A stretch of DNA of 64,000 nucleotides, taken from assembly GCF_902459465.1 (NCBI RefSeq), contig NC_047083.1:8547526-8611525 (forward strand). The letters run 5' to 3'. The notes below the pieces were generated by a model. The model saw nothing but the letters and a program-made list of their open reading frames with translations. It did no database searches and was not told where the DNA came from. Shown here piece after piece: positions 1-10,600 of this stretch (positions are counted from its first letter, which is position 1; each line of letters begins with the position of its first letter). Both the position numbers and the translations under genes were made by a program. Source of the DNA: Asterias rubens. Its lineage: Eukaryota > Echinodermata > Asteroidea > Forcipulatida > Asteriidae.

Positions 1-430
1 CCCCTTTTTTGAAGCGGTTCAATGACGAACAATAATAGATATTCGTTGTGATTGAATTTGACCGTATGCATGACGACACTCACGCAGTGTGTGGGTTGCT
101 TTACCTTTACCTTTTCAACTATGCTGAACAATAAAGGTGCCATTTGGGCTTCGAGAAATAGAAGTGCAGGGTTGTTTTCAAATATGTATACATTTCCAAA
201 CCTTCATAATTTACGAAAATTATACCATGGACATCCGTATTGCTCAATACATAGGGATATGCTCCACTGCGCATTACAAAAAGTAGCAAAAGAACAGGGA
301 AAACCCCAGGGCAGACTATACTGTTTATAAACGTTAAAGAACTAATCGTAACAAAAGTGTTGTTGTTTCACTATTTTTCCGTAGTTTGGGAGCCGCTAAC
401 ACAAAATTCCAGAGCACCTTGGATAGCCTT
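1..430. other. No gene seen at left edge
   Basis: The only sizeable ORF (52-330, plus) has no recognisable domain or splice context and looks like chance. Nothing else can be supported here. Confidence 0.4.
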
Positions 431-433
431 TGA

Positions 434-820
434 CTAAAGGAACTGTACACTGTTGGTAATAGTCAAAGGCCAGTCTTCTCACTTGGTGTATCTCAACATT
501 ATGCCTAAAGTAACAAACCTATGAAAGTTTGAGCTCAATTGGTCGTCAGAGTTGCGAGATAACTATGAACGAAAAAACACCCTCGTCACACGAAGTTGTG
601 TGCTTTTCAGATGCTTGATTTCGAGACCGCAAATTCTAAACTTGAAGTCTCGAAATCAAATTCGTGGAAAATTACTTCTTACTCGAAAACTACGTCACTT
701 CAGAGGGCGCCGTTACTCACAATGTTTTATACCATCAACCTCTCCCCATTACTAGTTGCCAATAGAGGTTTATGCCGATAATTATTTTGAGTAATTACCA
801 ATAGTGTCCACTGCCTTTTA
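434..820 (+). mobile_element. Family A MITE, full length
   Basis: This is a copy of the roughly 385-bp inverted-repeat element that recurs through the window. It ends in a diverged form of AGGCAGTGGACACTATTGGT and its complement. Near the middle lies a hairpin, GAGACC(T)C..GAGGTCTCGAAATC, present in every full copy. ORFs inside it are repeat artefacts. Confidence 0.85.
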
Positions 821-1500
821 GTCAACAATGTGCAAAAACCGCTACATAAGACTTCGATATTGTTACCATTATTATTTTGAACTCCTAAAGACAGTGAGAT
901 GTTTGAGAGAGTGACGTCATGTGCTCATCGTTGAAGAACGAGGACAATAAACAGAAAAGTGAAAGCAAGAGGTCTTCGTTACGGAACTCTAAAGACTGGG
1001 GAGCTTCTCAAGAAAGTTTGGAATGGGTACAAAGTATGAACAGATAATTTAAGTAAAGGGACAAAGCAAAGAACGCCTTGCGTCTTCACACGGGGATGCG
1101 TTTTTGAGAATGACTTTGTGTGGGCTCCATGATTTCGAAAAGACTCAAGGACGAGATCGCTGTGAGTGTGCAAGGTTTTTATATGATTGAAAAAATAGAA
1201 TTAGCTGTTGCAAACTTCTTATACCAACCTAAAAGACCTAGTATAAATGCAAACAAATTAATGGCCTGGCGTTTCGAAGGCTAATGACAACACAACAAAC
1301 ATGAACATGTTGTGATTGTTATAGCACCAACTTATCAAACACAGACTTCATACCAGCGACTACCACGTGTACTTTTTTGTGTTTGGAAAAACATGAACTG
1401 TTGACTGGTGTTCTGTCGAGCGGAAAACTCACGCAACAAACCCGTCAATCCAACACGACAAACCATGATGTGCTATCCGGTGTGCCATTTTTAGTGTAGC
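821..1500. other. Intergenic, nothing recognised
   Basis: I see no ORF with domain content, no RNA gene and no match to the other repeat families of the window. Confidence 0.4.
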
Positions 1501-1504
1501 CTGG

Positions 1505-1675
1505 ACATCTGACGTCACACTTCGAGGCTTGTGAATTACACCAGGGAGTGGCAACCCCCGTCTGTTATAACCTTTCACCTATAATACTCATTGTACATGG
1601 GGAATTGTAAGTGTTGCTGCCAAATCACTTCGGACCAATCAAACCACAGATATGGAAAGCTTACGTCATTCGAAC
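1505..1675 (+). repeat. Family K repeat, also found after the three-domain Kunitz gene
   Basis: It shares blocks in the same order with 29281-29475: CATCTGACGTCACACTTC, CCTTTCACCTATA, GGACCAATCAAACCACAGAT and AAAGCTTACGTCA. The second copy starts just after the stop codon of the Kunitz gene. It may be a dispersed repeat or a duplicated 3' flank. Confidence 0.6.
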
Positions 1676-1749
1676 CATCTACCTCCATGTTCGAATTCCC
1701 TCTCTTCCTTCCTCCATGGTACAACCATGGAGGCATGGAGGTAGAATTA

Positions 1750-1905
1750 TTCTACCTCCATGGTACAACCATGTGTAAATCTCTCTTTTAGGGCTACCTC
1801 CATGGTACAACCATGTGTAAATCTCTCTTTTAGGGGGTTCGTTGGCTCTGAAAACAACCGGTGTGGTCTCCCGACGTCTGAACAGTATACTCCACTCGTC
1901 TTCAG
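1750..1905 (+). repeat. Family J repeat with a tandem duplication
   Basis: Two direct copies of a 41-42 nt unit (CTCCATGGTACAACCATGTG...) are followed by the family J core TTGGCTCTGAAAACAACCGG..CAGTATACTC..CGTCTTCAGGGG. The same core occurs near 10950, 16735, 25134, 45385 and 56033. Confidence 0.7.
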
Positions 1906-1936
1906 GGGTTGAAATGGTTGAATGATTCGATTGGCG

Positions 1937-1960
1937 GAGGGGGGGGGGGGGGGGGGGGGA
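1937..1960 (+). repeat. Poly-G homopolymer
   Basis: An uninterrupted G run of about 22 bases. Plus-strand ORFs crossing it read as poly-Gly and are not real genes. Confidence 0.95.
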
Positions 1961-2259
1961 GTACTGTCCTCGGGAAACATCATCAAATATTCAGTATCAC
2001 AGAACCTTTGGGGCCGAAAACGAGGACCGTTTCACGGCCATTGTTTTTATTCACGCTCATGTGCGTCCCTAGCGCAGCCCGTCAATGCAAGCAAAACGAC
2101 AGTGTCCTTGCAGTTTGTTTGTAGTATCATAGAGCAAGGTTGCTCTATGGTAGTATCAAGCATGATTGACCATTTATGTCATCATCAAAGACTTGCGTGC
2201 GTGGCCGTATTGTCCTCAGATTGTAATGGGGTGCACTATTTAAGTCGGCTCCATCACCT

Positions 2260-2500
2260 GGGCCCAATTTCATAGAGCTGCTAAGCAAAAAAATGTGCTA
2301 GCATGAAATTTCTCCCTTGATAAAAACAGGATTACCAACCAATTTTCCACGTAATATTTTAGGATAAGCAAACAACAGCTGAATACCAGTAACAAGTAAC
2401 ATGAAACAAATAGAAATTTTGTTGGTAATCTCGTTTTTATCAAGGATGAAATTTCATGCTAAGCAAATTTGTGTGCTTAGCAGCTCTATGAAATTGGGCA
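2260..2500. mobile_element. Family C MITE
   Basis: An inverted-repeat element of about 240 bp with ends GGGCCCAATTTCATAGAGCTG and its complement, with internal TTGCTTAGCATGAAATTTC and GCTGTTGTTTGCTTA blocks. Other copies lie near 7416, 13133, 19361, 34725, 36962 and 42802. Confidence 0.85.
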
Positions 2501-2570
2501 CTGGACTCTTTCCATCGCTGCTCTTCTCAGCTCCCATACACTTCTACCACCAGTGTAACTGACCTTGTAC

Positions 2571-2886
2571 TTAAAGGGAAGGTACATGTTTGGTAATTAC
2601 TCAAAACAAATATTACGGTAACTTAAAAACTGACTTGGTATCGAGCATTGGTGAACTGTTAATAATATAAAACATTGTGGGAAACGACTCCCGCTCTGAA
2701 GTAACGTAGTTTTTGAGAAAGAGGTAATTTCTTAATAAAACTCTTTTATTTCATCATTTTCTCGCAACTTCGATGACCAACTGAGCCCAAATTTTCACAG
2801 GCTTGCTATTTTATGGTTAGGATGAGATATTAACCAAAGTGAGAAGACTGGTCTTTGACAATTACCAAACGTGTACCCTCCCTTAA
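2571..2886. mobile_element. MITE related to family A, variant ends
   Basis: Bounded by TTAA with ends AGGGAAGGTACATGTTTGGT. The interior shares GTAATTACTCAAAA, CACAGGCTTGCTATTTTAT and TTGATGACC-like blocks with family A. A separate subfamily. Confidence 0.75.
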
Positions 2887-3189
2887 AGGCACAATACAGT
2901 TTTTTTTTTTTTTTTTTTAAGAACCCTTCGGTTGTTTTTAAACCATAAATGTTGATAATACACATTTAAGGACCTCACAAGGAAATAAGCCTAAGATAAT
3001 TGGCTTAATTGTGTTATCCTTTGATATATTTGTGCCGTATTTTTATCTTCTAATCTGTTCTAATTTGGTTTATGTTATTTCATCGTCCTTTCTCCCGATG
3101 TTTTGTATGTATCTTTCTTTTGTTGACATGTTTTTATCCGAATCAATTCATATCAAATAAAATCAAATCAATAAACTAAAATCTGTAAA

Positions 3190-3391
3190 TTTCATGTCAG
3201 AAAGGCTTCATGCCTGAAGCCTTGCTCAGACTCGAAATTACCCCCTTTCTCTAAAACTCCATTACTTCATCAAAGGGTGTCCTTTCTAACAAAGTTTTGT
3301 ACTATCAACAGCTCTCCAGTGCTAGTTAACAAGTCAGTTTTTGAGTTAATATTTGTTTTGAGTAATTACCAAACGAGTACCTTCCCTTTAA
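3190..3391. mobile_element. Half copy of the variant family A MITE
   Basis: Only the right half is present, ending AATTACCAAACGAGTACC..CCTTTAA. A T-rich stretch with ATCAAATAAAATCAAATCAA just upstream (3150-3175) looks like a retroelement tail. Confidence 0.6.
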
Positions 3392-3670
3392 CAAGAATGA
3401 ACAACGGAAAATAATATGTTCTTACTTCACTTATTTTTCAGTTTATTTTTTAAATGTCCTTAGCCCAACAAGATCATTTTATTTTCCCCTTTTAAAAGTA
3501 TTTAAAATATCTGGATATTTACGACCTTGCTGTGCGAAGGTATTTACAAAAAGTATACACTTCCAAACCTATATATCATATTGTTTTATAAACTGCACGT
3601 TGTAAACATTGTATGTTTTCATCGAAACCTAACATTTAATACATGACCTTGTTGGAATCATATTATTAAT

Positions 3671-4057
3671 TTAAAGGCAGTGGACACTATTGGTAATTAC
3701 TCAAAATAATTGTTAGCATAAAACCTTTCTTGATTACGAGTAATGGGGAGAGGTTGATGGTATAAAACATTGTGAGAAACGGCTCCCTCTGAAGTGCCAT
3801 AGTTTTCGAGAAAGAAGTAATTTTCCACGAATTTGATTTCCAGACCTCAGATTCAGAACTTGAGGTCTCAAAATCAACCATCTAAACGCACACAACTTCG
3901 TGTGACAAGGGTGTTTTCTTCTTTCATTATTATCTCGCAAGTTCGATGACCGATTGAGCTCAAATTTTCAAAGGTTTTTTATTTTATGCATATGTTGAGA
4001 TACACCAACTGTTAAGGCTAGTCTTTGACAATTACCAATAGTGTCCACTGCCTTTAA
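3671..4057. mobile_element. Family A MITE, near-consensus
   Basis: Flanked by TTAA on both sides, with matching ends TTAAAGGCAGTGGACACTAT / ATAGTGTCCACTGCCTTTAA. It contains the central hairpin and the ATCTCGCAAGTTCGATGACC block. A good reference copy. Confidence 0.95.
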
Positions 4058-4625
4058 TTGGCGAGTTGGGAACGCTAGGTGGCAGAAGATACCCAGACCT
4101 GTCTATAGTTTAAATAAAACTGAGCTTCTGTACACATCCAAGAACAAACATGTGTAAACAGGGGACACCTCTCTGATCTCCCATTGTTTTGACTCTTTTT
4201 TTCTTAGAAATATCCCTATGGATTTGTATTATGAAAGTAAACTGAGCACTGCTCCCGTTAAGAAATTTTCCTTGATCTCTTTTGTTAAAGCACTCGGTTT
4301 GAAAAGGTAGAAATGTTATAAATGGATTTTTAACAGCCAGAGTAATGGTAAATGTACAGTGTTTTGGCTGGTGACCTTTTTCGCTAAGCAAGATTTGCCT
4401 GTGCTTAGTAAGCTTTTGTACTCGCATGTTTAATGAAACTGGACCTTGGTTGGAGACGGTTAGACTAGACAGTGAATGAGAATCGTGCGTGCCTACACCG
4501 TTGCCAAAGGGACAACTCATTCCCAAATGAAACTCAATATTGTTCCCTGCGCAACATTTTCTTGTCAAAGTTTTCAGAATGCTCTTCAAGAACACAAAGC
4601 TCTCCCAAGACTGCCTTTTAACGTG
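4058..4625. other. 3' flank of GTF2H1, no separate gene
   Basis: A minus-strand ORF of 161 codons (4110-4595) has no recognisable domain and lies just past the GTF2H1 stop codon. It is probably 3' UTR or flanking sequence of that gene. Confidence 0.5.
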
Positions 4626-7600
4626 TCATGACCTTTGACCTGCCCTCTTGGCCTGCCAGGCGGTGAACTTGGAGTAAGCTGTGCTGAGCAACTCTTCCAT
4701 GTGGATTGTGACCTAGAGAAGGAACAAGAAACAGAATGGTATTTTTGAAGAAAAAAATCTTAATAAATTTGTTGAAGACATTACTGAGATAGATCATTAG
4801 ATATTTAAAAATGATTTGTTCAATACTTATACTTAATTTTGCAAACATTTAGAACTTGTCTTTAGACGATGTGACCTATGTTTACATTCAAACCGCCCTC
4901 TGTTGACAAACCATTGTATACGTCATGTTTCACCCGGCAAAAAGACGCAAAGTCATGGTAAGATTTCATACACTTTCTAGCTGGCTGCCAAAACAAAAAA
5001 GTTTTGCCCGGCGGTACGCGCGCGAATCATGTTAAGGTTTTCTAGTGACGTCAGAGGTCACATCGTCTATACTTTCAATCGTTTCAGCCTCAGGAACTTT
5101 TTTCAATTATTGAATTTGTGTTTGAAAAGACTTCTACCCAATTACTGTGGTCAAGTGGTTTGAATGCATGACTTGCTATCATAAGGCTGTGCGTTGGAAT
5201 CCTACCAAGCTAATTAAAGCCAATTTCATAAAGCTGCTAAGCAGAAAACACTGCTTTTGTGCTATAGCAAAGACTCAGTGGGCACCAGTTGCAATCATGT
5301 AAAATCTTCAACCAGTTTTGAAAATTACAGGCTTTATGAAAATAGTCCGTGTTGATTACAACAGAGAACTGCCTTTTACTAGCCCACGTCCAAAATCACC
5401 TTTGACCTTCCATTCATTTCAAATGGCCTTCATGGTCCTGGGAATTTGCAGTTAAATCCGATGTGCATGTGTATACATTGTACAAATAAATCAATACCTG
5501 TCCAAAGGGGACCAGTCTAGGCTATCAAAACAGACAGACAAACAAAAAAACTCACATTTGCACCGATATGCTGCTTGGCCAGGGAGTCCTTGAATGGCTG
5601 GAGCTTCCTCGCCTGAAACTGCTCCAACGTTCCCTTCATACGAACCAACTTCTCCTCAATTGATTTATTTGCCACTGGGAAACAAGACCAGTAATGGCGT
5701 AGGACCTCAGAGAGGGCGGCATACAGGTGTTTCAACTCCTCGTGGATGTCTTTGGTGTACAGAGCTATTTTAGGGGGGAGGGGTAAGGGGAGAGAGGAGG
5801 TTTTGGGGGAGTTCAAGAAGAAAGAAAGCATGAATAACTTATGCAAGCTGTTTGGGCCTACAACTAATAAAAAAGATAAAGAAAATTGATAAGTAGTCAC
5901 CATTTATAATTATAAGAACATAAATCTCAAAATAAAAATAATGATACAATCTATTATAGATTCAGAAATGTCTAGGCAAAAGATTATTAGATACAAAGAG
6001 TTTGGCATATAACTAGTAAATAGAAGCTTAAGATTTGAAATTTGTTAATTGGTCACCATAAATCAAAATAATAATCACATAAATCTCAAAAATTCACCCA
6101 CAAAAAACCCCAAACCAATACAATCTATTATTATGAACTGAATAAATGGTAGGATTTCAAGTCAGATAGTCTGGTGTCTTTGGTGTAAAGGGGAGGTGTA
6201 CAGAAGATTTTTGGGACTTCATTGAAGAACAAAGGGGAAAATTATCAGATGCACAGAGTTTGAGCCTACACTTAATGAATTACTAACTTTAAAAAATAAC
6301 TTAGAGAGCTTTTGTTTTTAGGGGCGGGTGAGGAGATTTTTCGGGATTTCATAAAAGAAATATTATCAGATGCAAATTGTTTGAGCCTACTATGAATTAT
6401 TAACTTAAAGCCATTGGACCTTTTTGGTACAGAAAAAAAAAGATTTACAAATAACTTACAGGGTTTACAGAAGGTAGTGGTGAAAGACTTCCCTTGAAAT
6501 ATTATTCCATGAAATGCTTTACTTTTTGAGAAAACATTAAAACAATAACCAATTCTAGATATCAAGAAACGGATTTATTTTAAACACATGTCATGACATG
6601 GCGAAACGTGCGGAAACAAGGGTGGGTTTTCCCGTTATTTTCTCCCAACTCCGATGACCGATTGAGCCTAAATTTTCACAGGTTTGTTATTAATTTATAT
6701 GTAAGTTGTGATACACGAAGTGTGGGCCATTGGACAATACTGTTTACTGAAAGTGTCCAATGGCTTTAACTTAGTATAAATCTAAAAGCTAACAATAAAA
6801 GCTACAAATATATAGAGTAGGCCTAAAAAAAAGTCAAAAAGTGAACTAAAGACGGATTAAAAGGGCAGATACTGAAAACCGTACAATAACAATTTGTTTG
6901 CTATAAATGTTAGAATTTCGAGTCATCTTCTAAAGCAAAAAATGTATGCACTGTTTGAAGTATTAAAGTAGAAAGAATATTTAAAAAGTCAAACTTACTG
7001 TGTAGAGGTTGTGCGGTGTTCCTTCCCATTAGAGCGCCCCCTGGTGTCAGCTCATTCGTAACTACACCCGCTGTCGTACTGGCCAACACCTGTCATTCAA
7101 AGTATGCTCAATTAAGTCAATTCTTAGTGCCTGCTTTGAGGAAGTACTTCATACACGTCAAACAAAAATTATGTATTGATACCTCACCATGCAATGCCTC
7201 AAATCTTATATTGACCCCTTGCATGCGCTTCACACGTGACGACTGGTGCCACGCTCACCATGTTGGTGAGCAGGTTAGGTTTACGTGTATTAATGCCGCG
7301 TCGCCTAAAATACACACTTCACTGCATAACGCATGGCATAGAGTTATATTAAAAAACGCACAGTGAAATTGCCCACCAGTATGGCGCATTCAAGATTTTT
7401 CTGATGATGACGTCAGGGCCAAAATTCATAGAGCTGCTAAGCACGAAAATTTGCTTAGCATGAAATCTTTTCCATGATAAAAACAGGATTACCAACCGAA
7501 TTTCCATTTTGTTGCATTTCCTAGTTACTGGTATTCAGCTGTTGTTTGCTTATCTTGAAAATCACGTAGAAATCTGGTTGGGAAATCCTGTTTCTATCAG

Positions 7601-10600
7601 GGCAAACGTTTCATGCTAAGCAAATTTTTGTGCTTAGCAGCTCTATGAAATTGGACCCTGGTGAAATGGGTCAATACACTTTGATAGTCGTACGATAGGC
7701 AAGGTTCTACATTACCTTCGTTAGGTTCGTCTGTGGCCCCGATAATTGTTGTTTAACGTGTTGCACTGCTTGCCGAACCTCACTGGAGGAGCTGTATTGT
7801 GATTGGTTGACTGGAGTTGGCCCATGGTAATATCTAAACAACAACAACAACAACAACAATGTTCAAAATTTGAATATTCCTATTTATCATGCCCTGACTG
7901 TACACAGTAAAAACAAATAACATTAATGAAAACTTATAAAGTGCACAGATTTCTTTCAATATTATCTTGCAACTTCGATGACCGATTGAGCTCAAATTTT
8001 CACAGGTTTGTTATTTTATGCATTATGTTGAGATACACCAAGTAAGAAGACTGGTCTTTGACAATTACCAATAGTGTCTAGTGTCTTTAAAGGCTAAAAC
8101 CAACACCCAATTCTTTATCTGATTATGCGCTTTGGGACATTCATGCTAGTCTCTAGCCTACCTATCTGTTCTCTCCAGCTTCAGTACGACGGGCGTGGTA
8201 CTCGTCTTTGGGGTCAAGTCGTCAATCTCAATGGCCTCTTTTAGACGCTTCCTCTTTGTAGGGGGCGCTGTTTGACCGCTGGTGTCTTGATGGTTTTGTG
8301 CGTTTGCGGCAGCTGCAATGCTTGGTGGGAGACCGTTACTCGTTGTCGGGGCGCTGTTCGGGGGAGATCACATAAATGCAAGTTTAAGATCATACTCAGC
8401 TCTATTGATAATTAACGTCCATGGGGGCCCGTTTTCATAAAGCCTGTAAGTAACACAAAAACTAGCTAAGCACAGAATAATATTGCTTAGCAGAAAAAGG
8501 TTGTCAGCCGAAACAACATAAGGTTTACATTTGTGTGGCTGGTGCCCGACTCAATTTTTGCTTAGCAAAGAAATTTTTAAAGCAGTATCTTATGACACAT
8601 TGTTTTGTACATTGTTTAGTCGTTTAGCCTTTGAGAAAGATTCTGCAATGGTCAAAACGTCAGGCATTTAAACCGTAGGTCCTTGTGGTTGGTAAGCAGT
8701 TTGCAATAGCTACTTTTATTTTCTCATAATAATTTGGATAAGCAGGCTTTTGAGTCATAGTGTAGTATGTACGCTTTTGTTTATCCTGGCCGTCTTAGAA
8801 TGGATTGTTGTCCCTTCCTCTTCCTTCCTCCACCATCCCGTACCTGTCCTGTACCCTTTTGTCTAATACCGCTCCTCTAGTTACCCTGTATTTAAGTTAC
8901 CTTTTTTGAAGTCTTATTATCCTTTGTTTTACTTGTATGGATTTGTTTTTGACACTGGCCGAATAAATAATAATAATAATAATAATAATAATAGTAACTA
9001 CTCACCCTTTTTGTTGTGACATGCTTAAGACTCTTGCGTTATGGTGATTGAACCTCTTGATTATCGATGCGTTGATGAGATGGTTGGTGGCCTGAGACCT
9101 CGGCCCCTCTTTCTTAGACCCGTATCCCTAGAGTAGAAAAATCAAAATGTCAAGCCACGTCTCAGGCCAGCGGTGGATTTCACGAAACGCTAGGATTAAT
9201 CCTCGAGTTAGAACGAGTAACTCCTCCTAACTTAGGATGGGTTCAATGTGTCCTAACGTCTATGGATATGGAACTTGACTCATCCTAAGTCCTAAGATTA
9301 ATCCTAAGTTAGGAAAAGTTTGGTTGAAATCGATGGCTGGAATTTCATCTTTGAGAGGGCAAGATCATTTTCATTCACAACGTTATATTAGTAATAATAA
9401 CAGTAACCAGTTTTTATACAGCACTTTTCAACCAGAGAGAAGTTTAAAAGCACTTCCGACATTATTTTCCCTGGTCACTGTGCGTAATTCATTTCTTAAA
9501 CCATCTCAGCTACCTGAGGAGTAAACAGCCTATGCAACAAAGATGTGCTACAAAGCTAAATCAATCACAAGGACTATCTCTGCCCTCACAGGTACCCATT
9601 TACCCCTGGGTGGAGAGAAGCAATTATAGTTAAGTGTCTTGCTCAGGGACACAACCGGGACTCGAACCCACACTCTGCTGAACAGAAACACCAGAGCTTG
9701 AGTTTGGTGCTCTTATCCGCTCGGCCATGGCACCCCAAGTTAACACAATGGAATGTTTTTATATATGATTCGGCCGTCCATTCCAACCAGCGCGTTGTTT
9801 ATCAACAATGAAAAGGTCTATATAATAGTAGGCTGCCAATAATTAAGGGTACCAGTCTACTTACGTCATCTATTAAGGTATTGTCGGACAAACCCTCGAT
9901 ATTTAGCAGTGGGTCGCTTCTTGTCAAGTTGGCTTCTTCCTTCATCTCTGAAAGCACAGATAAAGAAAGAAAAAATTGAATGACCAACCACAAGTGAGAC
10001 TGACTAACTTTAAATGATTCAGGATTGTATAGCCATTTTGTTGCAGCATGAAGGTATATCAAAGCAAATTTCCACACATGACGTGAAGGTATTGTCAGTG
10101 TGACACACAACGTCAACGGCAAATGTATTCCAAGTTAAGCTTGGGCGATATCGATTTATTTTATTCACGATATATCGCCGACAATATGTCGCGATATTCG
10201 ATATAATCGCGATTAATGAAATTTGACATCATCAGTCTTAAAACTCCAAGTGAAAGTTGTAGAAGAGACAGTAATGGCATAAGAGAGGTGTTCTAATGAC
10301 CTATTCTTCTGGTTTTACTCCAAACCTATGGGGTGCAAGATGTCTCAGCTAGCAAATACATCGCGATATTTAATCGATATATATCGCGATATATCGATAT
10401 TTCGATTAAAACCAAATCCATCCGATATCGAAATCATCTCCAAATTAATATCGCGATATTTGATAATATCGTGATATCGCCCAAGCTTATGTATTTCAAG
10501 TTTTTCAAAACCTTGAGGTTGGGGCCTGTTTGTTGAATTGATAATTACGAAACATTTAGAAGTGTACAAAATATCAAAATTACATTTAAATGATAAACAA

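Noticed and set aside
1922-2275. 117-codon plus-strand ORF starting in poly-Gly
   Set aside because: It is held open by the G homopolymer, enters a family C element at its end and has no domain.
4110-4595. 161-codon minus-strand ORF
   Set aside because: No recognisable domain; it sits directly after the GTF2H1 stop and is better read as 3' flank.
7016-7366. 116-codon plus-strand ORF
   Set aside because: Antisense to a real GTF2H1 exon (6999-7089), with no domain.
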